NCBI RefSeq assembly: GCF_030490285.1
Contig: NZ_CP129884.1
Span: forward strand, 3,658,001-3,722,000
Source: Methylomonas montana
GTDB lineage: Bacteria > Pseudomonadota > Gammaproteobacteria > Methylococcales > Methylomonadaceae
DNA length: 64,000 nucleotides
Reading direction: 5' to 3'
Shown piece by piece: positions 25,042-35,817 of this stretch. Made by a program: the position numbers and the translations under genes. Each line of letters begins with the position of its first letter. Within the stretch, counting starts at the first letter, position 1. Below the pieces are notes generated by a model that saw nothing but the letters and a program-made list of their open reading frames with translations, had not been told where the DNA came from and searched no databases.

Positions 25042-25605
25042 GTGACAAAAAAAACCACTCCCGACGACGCAATCTTGTTTAGAAACACGATCGGCAAAGT
25101 CAAAGCCATAGACACCAACACAGTGCTTCTTAAGCCCGACAAAAAGCCAAGACCAGTACCGTTGTATAAACCGCTGGAACAGGTTGACCCTTTACAAAAA
25201 GACGTAGACGGCTGCCTGGAAACCTTGTTTCAAGAAGACACGATCGCATTTCTAGTACCAGGTTTGCAGAAAAACGTGATCAGAAAACTTCGAAAAGGCT
25301 ATTACGGCTTAGATGCCGAGATTGATCTACACGGTTTAAGTAGCCGCGACGCACAGCAACAATTATTGCGTTTTTTGCATCGTTGCGTAGAGGACGGTTG
25401 CCGTTGTGTGCAGATCATTCACGGCAAGGGTTACAACTCGCCGGACAATCAACCGGTGTTAAAAAATGACATTAACCTCTGGCTGCGCCAGCATAAAGAC
25501 GTGCTGGCGTTTTGCTCCGCCCAACCTAAATCCGGCGGCGCCGGCGCCTTATTTGCCTTATTACGATTGCCTAATAAATTTATTTCATTGGACGACGATG
25601 TTTAA
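25042..25605 (+). CDS. Smr-domain protein (SmrA/YdaL-like endonuclease family)
   Basis: The 187-residue protein has a charged N-terminal half and a C-terminal Smr domain (about 92-178): IDLHGLSSRDAQQQLLRFL and VQIIHGKGYNSPDNQPVLKN, then GGAGALFALLR. The DLHG and HGKG motifs are diagnostic. Stand-alone Smr proteins are DNA-nicking or RNA-cleaving enzymes; the substrate here is unknown. The start is GTG at 25042 (GTGACAAAAAAA). Confidence 0.88.
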   Translation: MTKKTTPDDAILFRNTIGKVKAIDTNTVLLKPDKKPRPVPLYKPLEQVDPLQKDVDGCLETLFQEDTIAFLVPGLQKNVIRKLRKGYYGLDAEIDLHGLSSRDAQQQLLRFLHRCVEDGCRCVQIIHGKGYNSPDNQPVLKNDINLWLRQHKDVLAFCSAQPKSGGAGALFALLRLPNKFISLDDDV

Positions 25606-25742
25606 CTCAGTCATACAATTCTTGGCTGACGATAGAATATGTACTGTGGGAACGAATTTAATTTTAATGAAAAGCTGGATATTTTGGACTTTAACAAAGC
25701 CCGGCAACCGCCCCGCCCCGCCTCGACAAACCAATTCAAACA

Positions 25743-26252
25743 ATGAGTTACATCAACGGCTTCCCGGCCATCGCAGCAGCCGATGCGCGGATACTAATTT
25801 TGGGTAGCATTCCTGGAAAAGCATCCCTGCACGCCGAACAATACTACGCACATCCGCGCAATCAATTCTGGCCTATCATTTGTCAAGTTTTAATGGTCGA
25901 TTCTAATTGCCCGTACCCGTCACGGATTCAAGCATTAACAGAGGCCGGGATAGCGCTATGGGACGTTGTCAAATATTGTTATCGGACAAGTAGCCTCGAT
26001 ACAGACATCAACAAACAGTCCATTATCACCAATGATTTTGTTAACTTTTTCCTAGAACAGCCATTGATCACGCATGTATTTTTCAATGGCTCGACTGCGG
26101 AACAGACCTTCCGGAAACACGTTCAGCCCAGTATACCGCCCGACAAATTGACTTACCGACGATTACCGTCCACTAGTCCTGCCCATGCTGCCATGTCTTT
26201 TCAAGATAAGTTCAGCGAATGGCAAATATTGACATCGCTGATCAATCGATAA
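25743..26252 (+). CDS. Uracil-DNA glycosylase superfamily protein, DNA-deoxyinosine glycosylase type
   Basis: The 169-residue protein has UDG-superfamily motif A in the form LILGSIPGKASLHAEQYYAH then PRNQFWPII, and motif B as LPSTSPAHAAMSFQDKF. This combination is that of the hypoxanthine/deoxyinosine glycosylase family, which removes deaminated adenine from DNA. The ATG at 25743 has no strong ribosome site, and a 137-bp gap separates it from the Smr gene. Confidence 0.82.
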   Translation: MSYINGFPAIAAADARILILGSIPGKASLHAEQYYAHPRNQFWPIICQVLMVDSNCPYPSRIQALTEAGIALWDVVKYCYRTSSLDTDINKQSIITNDFVNFFLEQPLITHVFFNGSTAEQTFRKHVQPSIPPDKLTYRRLPSTSPAHAAMSFQDKFSEWQILTSLINR

Positions 26253-26401
26253 AACGACGCCACTTAGATCAATTACAAGATCGTAGCGACTGAACCGTCG
26301 ATATCAAGGATAAGACAGAACCGAAATTCAGTATGAAGTAAATTGGAGAAAGGCTTTGACTGAGCAAAAACCGGAGGAGAAAATCTATTGGACAAAACGC
26401 G

Positions 26402-26439
26402 AATAGACAGAGCGACACGGATGCCAGACTCTGTCTATT
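26402..26439. terminator. Terminator hairpin between convergent glycosylase gene and rplQ
   Basis: An 11-bp perfect inverted repeat AATAGACAGAG / CTCTGTCTATT has a 16-nt loop. On the plus strand it is followed by ACTTTTATATTTTA, so it can end the glycosylase transcript; on the minus strand the sequence after it is GCGTTTTGTCC, giving possible bidirectional use at the end of the alpha operon. Confidence 0.6.
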
Positions 26440-26481
26440 GAGACTTTTATATTTTACTTAGAACAGTAAAGCTAGATGAGG

Positions 26482-26862
26482 CTATTCTGAAGCTTGAACA
26501 GGTTCGGGTCTATCAACCAGCTCGACATAAGCCATTGGAGCGTCGTCACCTGCTCTGAAACCGCACTTAATAATCCTTAAGTATCCACCGTTTCTGGACT
26601 GATAGCGAGGTCCAAGTTCGTTAAACAACTTAGTTACGACGTCTCGATCGCGCAGCTTAGAAAACGCTTGGCGACGCTTCGCCACTGAATCGTTCTTTGA
26701 CAGCGTAATTAAAGGCTCTGCCATTACACGCAACTCTTTCGCTTTTGGCAAAGTCGTTTTTATCAACTCATGCTTGAACAGCGAGCAAGCCATATTACTA
26801 AACAGTGCTTTTCTATGGCTGCTGTTCTTATTTAACTGTCTTCCAGATTTACGGTGTCTCAT
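26482..26862 (-). CDS. rplQ: 50S ribosomal protein bL17
   Basis: The 126-residue protein begins [20 protein letters not shown], diagnostic of bL17, with [16 protein letters not shown] following. It lies near the tunnel exit of the large subunit. It is the last gene of the alpha operon, 18 nt after rpoA, and is followed by a terminator hairpin. Confidence 0.98.
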   Translation of the reverse strand: MRHRKSGRQLNKNSSHRKALFSNMACSLFKHELIKTTLPKAKELRVMAEPLITLSKNDSVAKRRQAFSKLRDRDVVTKLFNELGPRYQSRNGGYLRIIKCGFRAGDDAPMAYVELVDRPEPVQASE

Positions 26863-26880
26863 TTTTAAAATGCCTTATAT

Positions 26881-27888
26881 TCAAATTCCAGCTTGCGATT
26901 GATCGGCCAAATTTTCCGGGGGCCAGTTTTCCAACCGCATCCCTAATGACAAGCCCTTAATCGCAAGAATATCTTTAATTTCTGTTAATGATTTTTTACC
27001 CAGATTAGGCGTTCTCAACAGCTCAACTTCAGTACGTTGAATCAAATCACCAATATAGAAAATATTTTCAGCCTTCAGGCAATTGGCAGAGCGAACCGTT
27101 AACTCTAAATCATCGACAGGACGCAGCAGCACAGGGTCGAAAGTCTCCTCTTCAACAGCTACTTCTTCCTGAACCTGTTCGTTCACTTTCTCGAAATCAA
27201 CAAACACCGACAGCTGATCATGCAAGATAGATGCCGCTAATTTAATTGCCTGCTCTGGATCGACTGTACCGTTTGTTTCCAATTCGATAACAAGCCTATC
27301 GAGGTTAGTACGCTGCTCAACGCGCGTACTTTCAACATGATATGCAACCTTAACGATTGGACTGAAAGCCGCATCGATCATTAATACCCCGACCGGTGCG
27401 TCGTCGAACATTTCCTTTCTCAAACTCGCAGGAACATAGCCCCTACCGCGTTCAACTTTAATCTTAATGTTAAGCGCACAATCCTGGGTGATATTAGCGA
27501 TAACAAGATCCGGATTTGCAATTTCAACGTTATGCGGCAACTCGATATCACGAGCGGTAACAGCGCCCACGCCTTTTTTCGACAAAGTTAATGTCACTTC
27601 ATCTTTGGAATGAACGATAACTGCCAGCTTTTTAAGGTTAAGAATAATGTCAATAACATCTTCTTGAACGCCTTCTATCGTGGTGAATTCATGCAAAACA
27701 CCATCGATAGATATCTCGGTAACGGCACAGCCAGGAATCGAAGAAAGCATAACCCTTCGCAACGCGTTACCCAGAGAATGTCCAAAGCCACGCTCCAAAG
27801 GTTCAATCACAATTCTTGAGTGGTTGGCCGATTCGTTTATAACCTCGACAAGTCTAGGCTTCAGTAGGCCAACAATAGAACTCTGCAT
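26881..27888 (-). CDS. rpoA: RNA polymerase subunit alpha
   Basis: The 335-residue protein has an N-terminal dimerisation/assembly domain (1-230; [20 protein letters not shown]) and a C-terminal domain (about 250-320; [18 protein letters not shown]) with helix-hairpin-helix, which contacts UP elements and activators. They are joined by a Glu-rich linker ([14 protein letters not shown]). The length is close to the usual 329. It is placed between rpsD and rplQ as in the alpha operon. Confidence 0.98.
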   Translation of the reverse strand: MQSSIVGLLKPRLVEVINESANHSRIVIEPLERGFGHSLGNALRRVMLSSIPGCAVTEISIDGVLHEFTTIEGVQEDVIDIILNLKKLAVIVHSKDEVTLTLSKKGVGAVTARDIELPHNVEIANPDLVIANITQDCALNIKIKVERGRGYVPASLRKEMFDDAPVGVLMIDAAFSPIVKVAYHVESTRVEQRTNLDRLVIELETNGTVDPEQAIKLAASILHDQLSVFVDFEKVNEQVQEEVAVEEETFDPVLLRPVDDLELTVRSANCLKAENIFYIGDLIQRTEVELLRTPNLGKKSLTEIKDILAIKGLSLGMRLENWPPENLADQSQAGI

Positions 27889-27911
27889 AATTTAAATCCT
27901 GGACTTATTTA

Positions 27912-28532
27912 CTACTTAGAATAAAGCTCAACAACCAACTGTTCGTTGATATCAGATCCCAGATCCACACGATCCGGTACCGATTTAAATATTCCGCTCA
28001 TATCTTTCGAGTTTACTTCAACCCATACCGGAAAGCCGTATTGCTCAGTAACCACCAAAGAATCTTTGATTCGTTGTTGGCTCTTAGCTTTCTCTCTAAT
28101 CTTAACAACATCACCGGCAGCTACTTGGTATGAAGGGATATTAATTAACCGATCATTAACAAGAATGGCTTTATGAGACACTAACTGGCGCGCTTCTGCG
28201 CGTGTTGATGCGTAGCCCATACGATAGACGACGTTATCCAAACGAGATTCAAGAAAATCCAGCAGGTTTTGGCCTGTTGCGCCTTTCTGTAAATCAGCGG
28301 CTTTGTAATAATTTCTAAATTGCTTTTCTAAAACGCCGTAGATGCGACGCAATCTCTGTTTAGCACGGAGCTGCATAGCATAATCAGAATTCCTTGTACG
28401 CTTAGCGCCATGTTGACCAGGTCTTTGATCTAATTTACATTTGCTTTCCAGAGACTTTCCTCTGCTTTTCAAAAATAAATCAGTACCTTCCCTACGACTC
28501 AGCTTGCAAGCAGGACCAAGATATCTTGCCAT
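27912..28532 (-). CDS. rpsD: 30S ribosomal protein uS4
   Basis: The 206-residue protein begins [20 protein letters not shown] and has an S4 RNA-binding domain ([20 protein letters not shown], then [12 protein letters not shown]). It is a primary 16S rRNA binder that starts assembly of the 30S body. In E. coli this protein is also the translational repressor of the alpha operon; the same could hold here but no target structure was traced. Confidence 0.98.
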   Translation of the reverse strand: MARYLGPACKLSRREGTDLFLKSRGKSLESKCKLDQRPGQHGAKRTRNSDYAMQLRAKQRLRRIYGVLEKQFRNYYKAADLQKGATGQNLLDFLESRLDNVVYRMGYASTRAEARQLVSHKAILVNDRLINIPSYQVAAGDVVKIREKAKSQQRIKDSLVVTEQYGFPVWVEVNSKDMSGIFKSVPDRVDLGSDINEQLVVELYSK

Positions 28533-28550
28533 TAAATTTACTCCACTATC

Positions 28551-28937
28551 CTAAACACGACGTTTTTTAGGTGGACGGCAACCATTATGAGGAATGGGCG
28601 TTACATCCACGATATTTGAAATTTTAAAACCCATGCTATTCAAAGAACGAACAGCGGATTCTCTACCTGGCCCCGGCCCCTTGATCATAACATCAAGATT
28701 TTTCATGCCATACTCTTGAGCGACAGCACCGGCCTTCTCCGCAGCGACCTGCGCCGCGAACGGGGTGCTCTTTCTCGAACCCCGAAAGCCTGACCCGCCT
28801 GACGTGGCCCACGATAACGCATTACCTTTTCTATCCGTAATAGTCACGATCGTATTATTAAAAGAAGCATGCACATGAACGATGCCGTCTGCGACTTCTT
28901 TCTTAATGCGTTTTTTTACTCTATTCTGGGTTGCCAT
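28551..28937 (-). CDS. rpsK: 30S ribosomal protein uS11
   Basis: The 128-residue protein has the signature [20 protein letters not shown] and the C-terminal [16 protein letters not shown]. It sits in the 30S platform beside the mRNA exit. Gene order rpsM-rpsK-rpsD-rpoA-rplQ is conserved; it begins 23 nt after rpsM. Confidence 0.98.
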   Translation of the reverse strand: MATQNRVKKRIKKEVADGIVHVHASFNNTIVTITDRKGNALSWATSGGSGFRGSRKSTPFAAQVAAEKAGAVAQEYGMKNLDVMIKGPGPGRESAVRSLNSMGFKISNIVDVTPIPHNGCRPPKKRRV

Positions 28938-28960
28938 GAAACTTGCCTATCTAGATTTTC

Positions 28961-29317
28961 TTATTTGGTGACTGATTTCCGCGGACCTTTTCTAGTCCTT
29001 GCGTTAGTTCTGGTTCTTTGACCTCTCAATGGCAAGCCGCGACGATGCCTAATGCCTCGATAGCATCCGAGATCCATCAGCCTTTTGATATTCATAGAGA
29101 CTTCTCTACGAAGATCGCCTTCCACTGTCATACCAGAAATAACCTTACGTATCGACTCGACCTGATCTTCAGAAAGATCCTTGATCTTAACAGTTGGCTG
29201 CACTCCAACTTCGTTGCAGATGTTTCTAGCAGTTTGCCTGCCTATTCCATAGATAGCTGTTAACGCTATCTCCGCATGCTTATGATCAGCCACGTTTATA
29301 CCGGCAATACGAGCCAT
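28961..29317 (-). CDS. rpsM: 30S ribosomal protein uS13
   Basis: The 118-residue protein begins [20 protein letters not shown], with the helix-two-turn-helix [13 protein letters not shown] and the basic tail [20 protein letters not shown]. It forms intersubunit bridges from the 30S head. It is first of the alpha operon genes proper and follows rpmJ. Confidence 0.98.
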   Translation of the reverse strand: MARIAGINVADHKHAEIALTAIYGIGRQTARNICNEVGVQPTVKIKDLSEDQVESIRKVISGMTVEGDLRREVSMNIKRLMDLGCYRGIRHRRGLPLRGQRTRTNARTRKGPRKSVTK

Positions 29318-29394
29318 TCAGATACTCCAAAAATCAGTACTATAAGGTTAAACGAGGCATTATACCACCTCGCAAAATAAATCACAAAAACAAG

Positions 29395-29508
29395 TTAGCC
29401 TTGACGCTGTTTATGCCTGCCATCCTTACAGATGACCCGGACCACGCCATTTCTTTTAATTACTTTGCAGCTTTTGCATATGGTTTTAATTGAAGCTCGT
29501 ACTTTCAC
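29395..29508 (-). CDS. rpmJ: 50S ribosomal protein bL36
   Basis: The 37-residue protein reads [20 protein letters not shown] followed by [17 protein letters not shown]. It starts with GTG at 29508 behind a strong GAGGAG site (29515-29520). Cys11, Cys14, Cys27 and His32 make the zinc-ribbon, so this is the zinc-binding (C+) form. It sits between secY and rpsM, its standard place. Confidence 0.97.
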   Translation of the reverse strand: MKVRASIKTICKSCKVIKRNGVVRVICKDGRHKQRQG

Positions 29509-29526
29509 GGCAAACTCCTCTAACTA

Positions 29527-30852
29527 TTAAGATTTTTTCAGATTTGCTTTTTTCATCAGTCCCTCATACTGCTGGGACATTAAATGAGTTTGCATCTGAG
29601 ATATAAAGTCCATCACTACCACAACGATAATCAATAAAGACGTACCGCCAAAGGAGAAAGGAACATTCCAGTAAACAATTAAAAATTCAGGCAACAAGCA
29701 GATGAGCGTTATATAGACTGCGCCTATCAGCGTTAACCTTGTCATGACTTTATCGATATAGCTGGTGGTGTGCGCACCCGGTCTAATACCAGGCAAATAA
29801 GCACCAGACTTTTTCAAGTTTTCAGCCGTTTCTTTTGAATTGAATACCAACGCGGTATAGAAAAAACAGAAGAAAATGATAGCTAAGGCATAACACAAAA
29901 CATAAACAGGCTGACCAGGAGACAAGACCGAAGATATGTCCTGCAACCAAGAAAAGCCATCAACGTTGCCGAACCAGCCAGCTATTGTAGCCGGAAACAA
30001 TATAATACTCGATGCAAAAATAGGTGGAATAACACCAGCCATATTTAACTTCAGCGGCAGAAATGAGCTTTGTCCTGCATAAACCTTGTTGCCTTGCTGG
30101 CGCTTGGGATAGTTTATGGTAATTCTTCGTTGGCCACGCTCAACAAAGACCACTATTCCAGTAACGACTATAGACAAAGCAAAAAGAACAACAATAAATG
30201 CGCTATTCATCTCACCGGTACGTGCAAGCTCAAGCGTTCCACCAATAGCGGAAGGCAAACCCGAAACGATACCAGCAAAAATAATCAACGATATACCGTT
30301 ACCTATACCCCGCTCAGTGACTTGCTCACCCAGCCACATTAAAAATATAGTACCGGTCACCAAAGTTATGGTCGTGACCACTACAAAACTCATGCCCGGC
30401 TGCAACACCACCGCAAGGCCGCCAGCAGTCTGATTTTGCAACGCCACAGATATGCCTACCGATTGAAACATGGCTAAAACCACAGTTCCATAACGGGTGT
30501 ACTGAGATATCTTTCTTCGCCCAGATTCGCCCTCTTTTTTTAACTGCTCCATTGCAGGTATGACTATTGTCATAAGCTGCATGATAATCGATGCAGAAAT
30601 GTAAGGCATAATACCTAGCGCAAACAGGCTTAATCGCATCAGCGCTCCACCCGAAAACATGTTAAACATGTTTAGAATAGAGCCTGATTGCTGCTCGAAC
30701 ATTGTAGCAAGCGCTTTTGGGTCAATTCCTGGAACAGGAATATGAGCACCAATTCTGTATACAACAAATGCTCCTAAAACAAAAAGCAACCTAGACTTCA
30801 GCTCTGCAAACCGAAATGTCCCCGCAGAAACGTCAAACCCTTTTGCACTCAC
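29527..30852 (-). CDS. secY: Preprotein translocase subunit SecY
   Basis: The 441-residue inner-membrane channel of the Sec translocon has ten hydrophobic segments. Typical stretches are the plug region [40 protein letters not shown] and the cytoplasmic loop [20 protein letters not shown] that binds SecA/ribosome. It starts with GTG immediately after the rplO stop, so it is translationally coupled. It is the last gene of the spc operon before rpmJ. Confidence 0.98.
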   Translation of the reverse strand: MSAKGFDVSAGTFRFAELKSRLLFVLGAFVVYRIGAHIPVPGIDPKALATMFEQQSGSILNMFNMFSGGALMRLSLFALGIMPYISASIIMQLMTIVIPAMEQLKKEGESGRRKISQYTRYGTVVLAMFQSVGISVALQNQTAGGLAVVLQPGMSFVVVTTITLVTGTIFLMWLGEQVTERGIGNGISLIIFAGIVSGLPSAIGGTLELARTGEMNSAFIVVLFALSIVVTGIVVFVERGQRRITINYPKRQQGNKVYAGQSSFLPLKLNMAGVIPPIFASSIILFPATIAGWFGNVDGFSWLQDISSVLSPGQPVYVLCYALAIIFFCFFYTALVFNSKETAENLKKSGAYLPGIRPGAHTTSYIDKVMTRLTLIGAVYITLICLLPEFLIVYWNVPFSFGGTSLLIIVVVVMDFISQMQTHLMSQQYEGLMKKANLKKS

Positions 30853-31287
30853 TTAGGCCTCTACTTTGCCACCAGCAGCTTCTATTGTTGATTTTGCGCC
30901 CGCTGTAACATTGATTCCTTTTAATGTCAAAGGCCGAGACACAACACCGGTATTAACAACTTTAACCTTCTTCGAAAATACAGGAATAACGTTGTTGCTG
31001 ATTAACACTTGAATGTCTATCAAATCAGTTGGGAGCGCATTAATTTCAGCCAGACGAACCTCAGCCGTAAATTTCTTAATTCTTGAGGTAAAACCTACTT
31101 TAGGCAATCTGCGCTGTAACGGCATTTGGCCGCCTTCAAAACCCACTTTATGAAATCCGCCAGATCGAGCCTTTTGACCTTTATGCCCTCTACCGCAGGT
31201 TTTTCCATCGGTAGAACCAATACCCCTACCAACTCGCTTGGCCTTTTTTCTTGCGCCACATGCCGCTTGGATTGTATTTAGATACAT
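30853..31287 (-). CDS. rplO: 50S ribosomal protein uL15
   Basis: The 144-residue protein has the glycine/basic N-terminal signature [20 protein letters not shown], then [18 protein letters not shown]. It is a late-assembly 23S rRNA binder. The start codon shares one base with the rpmD stop (TAATG). Confidence 0.98.
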   Translation of the reverse strand: MYLNTIQAACGARKKAKRVGRGIGSTDGKTCGRGHKGQKARSGGFHKVGFEGGQMPLQRRLPKVGFTSRIKKFTAEVRLAEINALPTDLIDIQVLISNNVIPVFSKKVKVVNTGVVSRPLTLKGINVTAGAKSTIEAAGGKVEA

Positions 31288-31472
31288 TAAACTTCCTCAA
31301 CTTTAAGCATATAAGCAATTTTGTTGATCATCCCGCGATTTTCAGGCGTATCTATTACTTCGACAACCTGCCTAATCCTGCTCAATCCCAACCCTTTTAA
31401 ACATTGTTGATGACTTTTTAAGCGACCGTTCTTGCTTTTTGTCATCATTACACTTAACTTTTTGCCAGACAT
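31287..31472 (-). CDS. rpmD: 50S ribosomal protein uL30
   Basis: The 61-residue protein belongs to the short bacterial uL30 class, with [20 protein letters not shown] and [20 protein letters not shown]. It lies 6 nt after rpsE and overlaps rplO by one base. Confidence 0.97.
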   Translation of the reverse strand: MSGKKLSVMMTKSKNGRLKSHQQCLKGLGLSRIRQVVEVIDTPENRGMINKIAYMLKVEEV

Positions 31473-31478
31473 ATAGTT

Positions 31479-31985
31479 TTACCCTGTTATTTGATCAACA
31501 GTTAAACCGCGTTTAGCTGCGATTTTCTTAGCATCATGCATACCGCTTAAGCCATTAATTGTCGCTCTGACAACATTGATGGGGTTGCTTGTTCCGATGC
31601 ATTTCGCCAGTACGTTATGCACACCAACAACCTCGAACACCGCCCTCATCGCGCCACCCGCGATGATACCAGTACCCTCTGACGCAGGCTGCATATATAC
31701 CTTGGCGGCGCCGGTATTCGACATAATTGAATATTGCAAAGTCCCGTCCTTCAGGGCAACTTTACGCATATTTTTTCTAGCTTGCTCAAGCGATTTCTGA
31801 ATAGCTACCGGAACCTCTCTTGCTTTGGAGACTCCGTAACCAATCCGACCATCGCCATCGCCAACTACTGTCAGCGCAGCAAAACCAAATACTCTACCGC
31901 CTTTCACAACTTTCGCTACACGTCTTACCGAAACTAATTTCTCTTGTAATCCGTCTGTACTACCTTGAGATGGTGCTGTTGCCAT
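31479..31985 (-). CDS. rpsE: 30S ribosomal protein uS5
   Basis: The 168-residue protein has an N-terminal double-stranded RNA-binding fold ([20 protein letters not shown]) and a C-terminal domain with [17 protein letters not shown]. It helps unwind mRNA at the entry tunnel and maintains decoding accuracy. It is in the usual spc order between rplR and rpmD. Confidence 0.98.
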   Translation of the reverse strand: MATAPSQGSTDGLQEKLVSVRRVAKVVKGGRVFGFAALTVVGDGDGRIGYGVSKAREVPVAIQKSLEQARKNMRKVALKDGTLQYSIMSNTGAAKVYMQPASEGTGIIAGGAMRAVFEVVGVHNVLAKCIGTSNPINVVRATINGLSGMHDAKKIAAKRGLTVDQITG

Positions 31986-31994
31986 GCTATTCCC

Positions 31995-32348
31995 CTAAAA
32001 CTTCAAGCCGGCTTCACGTGCAGCGTCCGCTAACGCTTTCACGCGGCCATGATATTTAAAACCAGAGCGATCAAATGCAACTTCAGTTACACCAGCAGCG
32101 ATAGCCCTTTCGGCAACGATACGACCAACCTCTATTGCGGCCTTGATGTTGCTGGTGTTGCCAAGACCCGCTTTCACATCAGCTTGTAAGGTCGATGCCG
32201 AAGCAAGGGTGGATGAACCATCAACACTCAAAACTTGGGCATAAATATGCTGTGAAGTTCTATGTATAGTCAGTCTATTTACATTCAACTTTTTAATTTT
32301 GCAGCGCAGTTTTAACGCTCTTTTTAATCTGGAAGACTTCTTATCCAT
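31995..32348 (-). CDS. rplR: 50S ribosomal protein uL18
   Basis: The 117-residue protein has [20 protein letters not shown] and the conserved end [20 protein letters not shown]. It binds 5S rRNA together with uL5 and bL25. Confidence 0.98.
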   Translation of the reverse strand: MDKKSSRLKRALKLRCKIKKLNVNRLTIHRTSQHIYAQVLSVDGSSTLASASTLQADVKAGLGNTSNIKAAIEVGRIVAERAIAAGVTEVAFDRSGFKYHGRVKALADAAREAGLKF

Positions 32349-32356
32349 TACTTCAC

Positions 32357-32890
32357 CTATTTCTTTTTGGCTTCTTTTCTAGCCACATATTCGTCAGCAA
32401 TTCTAACGCCCTTCCCTTTATATGGCTCTGGCGGACGAAAAGCTCTGATTTCTGAAGCGACTTGACCTACTTTCTGCTTGTCACTGCTCTTAACGTGCAA
32501 CTCAGTTTGTGTAGGTGCTTCAACGGTTACGCCATCGGGAATCAAATATTCGACTGGGTTTGAATATCCCAAAGACAGCGTCAGCAGATTGTCTTTGACT
32601 TGCGCCCTGTATCCAACCCCAACTAAAAGCATTTTCTTCACGAAACCTTCAGAAACGCCTTTTACCATATTGTTAATTGACGCTCTAGCGGTGCCAGCAT
32701 GGGCTTTAGCCCCTTTTACACTGTCATCCCACTTAATTTTTATTTCGTTAGCGTTGATCTCGAGATCAACCGCATCGCAAAGATCAAATGCAAGCTGCCC
32801 CAATTTGCCCTTGACTACCATTTTTTTACCATCAACTTTGACATCAACACCTGATGGCAACGCGATAGGCGCATTAGCTACTCTCGACAT
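32357..32890 (-). CDS. rplF: 50S ribosomal protein uL6
   Basis: The 177-residue protein is made of two related domains; it begins [20 protein letters not shown] and carries the C-terminal signature [20 protein letters not shown]. The open frame extends 18 codons upstream into rpsH, but the ATG at 32890 with GGGG upstream matches the family start. It sits near the factor-binding site of the large subunit. Confidence 0.97.
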   Translation of the reverse strand: MSRVANAPIALPSGVDVKVDGKKMVVKGKLGQLAFDLCDAVDLEINANEIKIKWDDSVKGAKAHAGTARASINNMVKGVSEGFVKKMLLVGVGYRAQVKDNLLTLSLGYSNPVEYLIPDGVTVEAPTQTELHVKSSDKQKVGQVASEIRAFRPPEPYKGKGVRIADEYVARKEAKKK

Positions 32891-32906
32891 GATATACCCC
32901 GGAAAT

Positions 32907-33302
32907 TTAGCAGACAGTGCAAATAACTTCGCCGCCGTGCCCAATAGCGCGAGCGGCGCGATCTGTCATCACACCGTTTGAGGTTGAAACGATAGCTATA
33001 CCTAAACCGCCCAACACTTTTGGTAATTCGTCTTTAGATTTATAAATTCTAAGACCTGGACGACTAACCCGATTAACACTCTCGATAACTGGAGTACCGT
33101 TAAAATATTTCAACTCGACAGTCATCTCTGCATGCGAACCGGTGACTTCCGTTTTGTAATCGGTGATATAGCCTTCTTCCTTCAAAACCTTCGCAATTGC
33201 CAATTTCAATTTAGATGAAGGGATTTTTACGCTTTTCTTTCCAGCAGATTGACCATTTCTAATTCTGGTTAGCATATCTGCTATTGGATCTGTCATACTC
33301 AT
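32907..33302 (-). CDS. rpsH: 30S ribosomal protein uS8
   Basis: The 131-residue protein begins [20 protein letters not shown] and ends in the conserved [20 protein letters not shown] then [13 protein letters not shown]. The ATG at 33302 is favoured over a TTG two codons upstream, with GGAG at good distance. In E. coli uS8 represses the spc operon by binding near rplE; I did not verify the target here. Confidence 0.98.
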   Translation of the reverse strand: MSMTDPIADMLTRIRNGQSAGKKSVKIPSSKLKLAIAKVLKEEGYITDYKTEVTGSHAEMTVELKYFNGTPVIESVNRVSRPGLRIYKSKDELPKVLGGLGIAIVSTSNGVMTDRAARAIGHGGEVICTVC

Positions 33303-33329
33303 TTTCAATTCTCCAAAACTTAAACAGAA

Positions 33330-33635
33330 CTACCAGCTAGCTTTTGCTAAACCCGGAACATCGCCACGCATAGTAGCTTCCCGTAGTTTATTTCTGCTGA
33401 GACCAAATTTTCTGTAATAACCGTGCGGACGACCTGTCAGCTTGCATCTGTTACGCAATCTTGACTGACTGGAGTCTCTCGGCAATTTTTGAAGTTGAAT
33501 TTGAGCATTCTCCTTTTCTTCAAAAGAGCTGTTAGGAGATCTAATTACTTCCTTCAATTCGTTTCTTTTTGCCTGATATTTTTTTATCAGACCTTCGCGC
33601 TTGACTTCACGCGCAATCATTGATTTTTTAGCCAT
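33330..33635 (-). CDS. rpsN: 30S ribosomal protein uS14 (long, zinc-free type)
   Basis: The 101-residue protein ends [20 protein letters not shown] then [21 protein letters not shown]. It has one Cys instead of the CxxC pairs of short zinc-binding forms, so it is the long C-minus type usual in gammaproteobacteria. It is located between rplE and rpsH. Confidence 0.98.
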   Translation of the reverse strand: MAKKSMIAREVKREGLIKKYQAKRNELKEVIRSPNSSFEEKENAQIQLQKLPRDSSQSRLRNRCKLTGRPHGYYRKFGLSRNKLREATMRGDVPGLAKASW

Positions 33636-33647
33636 CTCAATACGCCT

Positions 33648-34187
33648 TTAGTTTTTAAATGGAAAATTGAATAATTTCAACAACGCAAGACCTTCTTCGT
33701 CGGTTTTAGCCGTTGTTGTGATACAAATATCCATACCACGAAGCGCATCAATTTTGTCATAATCAATTTCAGGGAAAATAATCTGTTCTTTTATTCCCAT
33801 AGAATAATTTCCACGACCATCAAAGCTCTTAGAACTCATGCCTCTAAAGTCGCGAATACGCGGAATTGAAATTGTGATTAATCTATCCAAGAATTCATAC
33901 ATTTTATCGCTACGCAAGGTTACCTTGCAGCCGATTGGCATGTCATCACGAATTTTAAAACCAGCAATAGACTTCCTTGCCAAAGTGATGACTGCTTTTT
34001 GCCCGGATATTTTTTCCATATCCGCGACCGCAGATTGCAACACTTTTTTATCCGCAACAGCTCCACCAACACCCATATTCAAGGTAATTTTGGTTAACTT
34101 AGGAACCTGCATTACGGTTTTGTAACCAAATTGCTCCTGCAGCGCGGGAACGATTTCTGTTTTATATTTACTTTGTAGTCTAGCCAT
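33648..34187 (-). CDS. rplE: 50S ribosomal protein uL5
   Basis: The 179-residue protein has [40 protein letters not shown] and the closing [20 protein letters not shown]. It binds 5S rRNA in the central protuberance and touches P-site tRNA. Confidence 0.98.
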   Translation of the reverse strand: MARLQSKYKTEIVPALQEQFGYKTVMQVPKLTKITLNMGVGGAVADKKVLQSAVADMEKISGQKAVITLARKSIAGFKIRDDMPIGCKVTLRSDKMYEFLDRLITISIPRIRDFRGMSSKSFDGRGNYSMGIKEQIIFPEIDYDKIDALRGMDICITTTAKTDEEGLALLKLFNFPFKN

Positions 34188-34199
34188 AGCTTTATTACC

Positions 34200-34517
34200 T
34201 TAAAGACCGACGTTTTCGTTTGTAGATTTAAAATATCTGACTTTTTTCCCATCTTCCAGAACTCTAAACCCAACTCTGTCGGCTTTTTTAGTTTTCGGGT
34301 TAAATAAAGCCACGTTCGAGATATCAATAGGCATGTTTTTGTCAACGATACCGCCAGAAACACCTAAATTGGGATTACCTCTTTGGTGCTTCTTGACTAA
34401 ATTGATACCCTCGACCAACAACTTGTTATCTTCGAGAACCTTGCTAACTTTTCCTAATTTACCTTTATCTTTTCCGACGATTACAATTATTTCGTCGCCT
34501 TGCTTAATCTTTTGCAT
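34200..34517 (-). CDS. rplX: 50S ribosomal protein uL24
   Basis: The 105-residue protein has an N-terminal KOW motif ([20 protein letters not shown]), then [11 protein letters not shown]. It initiates 50S assembly at the 5' end of 23S rRNA. It is 14 nt downstream of rplN. Confidence 0.98.
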   Translation of the reverse strand: MQKIKQGDEIIVIVGKDKGKLGKVSKVLEDNKLLVEGINLVKKHQRGNPNLGVSGGIVDKNMPIDISNVALFNPKTKKADRVGFRVLEDGKKVRYFKSTNENVGL

Positions 34518-34531
34518 CTTTGGACCTCAAC

Positions 34532-34900
34532 CTATAATACTTCTGGCGCAAGAGAGATAATTTTCATAAATCTATCCCCTCTCAATTCGCGCGTAACCGG
34601 CCCAAAGATACGAGTACCAATTGGTTGTAGTTGGTTATTTAAAATCACGGCCGCATTACCATCGAAGCGAATCACTGAACCATCGGCACGACGAACACCT
34701 TTACGTGTTCTAACCACCAATGCGTTGTACACATCGCCTTTCTTTACCCTGGTACGCGGCATAGCGTCTTTGACACTTACCTTGATGATATCGCCAATGC
34801 CGGCGTAGCGGCGGTGCGATCCTCCAAGAACCTTGATACACATGACCTTTTTTGCGCCACTGTTATCGGCGACGTCAAGGCTAGTTTGCATCTGAATCAT
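34532..34900 (-). CDS. rplN: 50S ribosomal protein uL14
   Basis: The 122-residue protein begins [20 protein letters not shown] and contains the conserved segment [20 protein letters not shown]. It forms an intersubunit bridge with 16S helix 14. It is the first gene of the classical spc group. Confidence 0.98.
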   Translation of the reverse strand: MIQMQTSLDVADNSGAKKVMCIKVLGGSHRRYAGIGDIIKVSVKDAMPRTRVKKGDVYNALVVRTRKGVRRADGSVIRFDGNAAVILNNQLQPIGTRIFGPVTRELRGDRFMKIISLAPEVL

Positions 34901-34927
34901 TTTTTAAATCCCAACTAAAATTATTAA

Positions 34928-35191
34928 TTATTTGTTAAAAGCTTCTAAAACTTCTAACAATTTAAACGCCTTATTTTTTGATATAGGGCGACAAGATGTA
35001 ATTGATACTATATCGCCTTCTTGACAAGCATTATTTTCGTCATGCACAAGAAGCTTGGTAGAACGTTTGATGTACTTCCCATATACTGGATGCTTAACCA
35101 ATCGCTCAACCAAGACAGATGCAGTTTTATCCATCTTATTACTTACGACACGGCCAGTTACTTTTCGTACACTTTCTAGATTTTCGCTCAT
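34928..35191 (-). CDS. rpsQ: 30S ribosomal protein uS17
   Basis: The 87-residue OB-fold protein has [20 protein letters not shown] and [20 protein letters not shown]. It is an early 16S binder and the last gene of the S10 group, 2 nt after rpmC. Confidence 0.98.
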   Translation of the reverse strand: MSENLESVRKVTGRVVSNKMDKTASVLVERLVKHPVYGKYIKRSTKLLVHDENNACQEGDIVSITSCRPISKNKAFKLLEVLEAFNK

Positions 35192-35193
35192 AT

Positions 35194-35385
35194 CTATACT
35201 CTTACCATTTCATTTAGAATAGTATTAATGCGAGCAATATCTCGCCTTACCTGCTTTATTTGACTTGACTTGGTAAGCTGACCAGTTCCTTTTTGCATTC
35301 TCAAATTGAACTGTTCACGCGACAACTCTAAAAGACTGGCATTCAACTCTTCTTTAGTTTTTTTCCGTAAATCTATTGCTTTCAT
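35194..35385 (-). CDS. rpmC: 50S ribosomal protein uL29
   Basis: The 63-residue helical hairpin protein has the signature [20 protein letters not shown]. It lies at the tunnel exit next to uL23, where trigger factor and SRP bind. It overlaps rplP by one base. Confidence 0.97.
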   Translation of the reverse strand: MKAIDLRKKTKEELNASLLELSREQFNLRMQKGTGQLTKSSQIKQVRRDIARINTILNEMVRV

Positions 35386-35798
35386 TACATTATTGTCCGT
35401 GCAGAAAAGGTAGTTTTAACTGGCAATTTAGCTGCAGCTAACTCAAAAGCCTCTCTAGCTAATTCCTCAGAAACACCTTCAATTTCAAATAGCATGGTTC
35501 CTGGCTTAATTTGAGCGACCCAATATTCGACACTTCCCTTACCTTTACCCATACGAACTTCCAGAGGTTTTTTAGTAATAGGCTTGTCTGGAAAAATTCT
35601 TATCCAGATTTTTCCACCACGCTTCACATGGCGACTAATCGCTCTTCTAGCCGCCTCAATCTGGCGGGCCGTCATTCTACCACGACTTATTGATTTTAAG
35701 CCATACTCGCCGAAGCTTACCGATGAACCGCGTAATGCCGTACCGTTATTTCTACCGGTATGTTGCTTGCGGAATTTTGTTCTTTTTGGCTGAAGCAT
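35385..35798 (-). CDS. rplP: 50S ribosomal protein uL16
   Basis: The 137-residue protein begins [20 protein letters not shown], with [20 protein letters not shown] and [20 protein letters not shown]. It contacts A-site tRNA and is one of the last proteins to join the 50S. It is one nucleotide coupled to rpmC. Confidence 0.98.
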   Translation of the reverse strand: MLQPKRTKFRKQHTGRNNGTALRGSSVSFGEYGLKSISRGRMTARQIEAARRAISRHVKRGGKIWIRIFPDKPITKKPLEVRMGKGKGSVEYWVAQIKPGTMLFEIEGVSEELAREAFELAAAKLPVKTTFSARTIM

Positions 35799-35817
35799 CT
35801 CTACTATACCCCTTCAA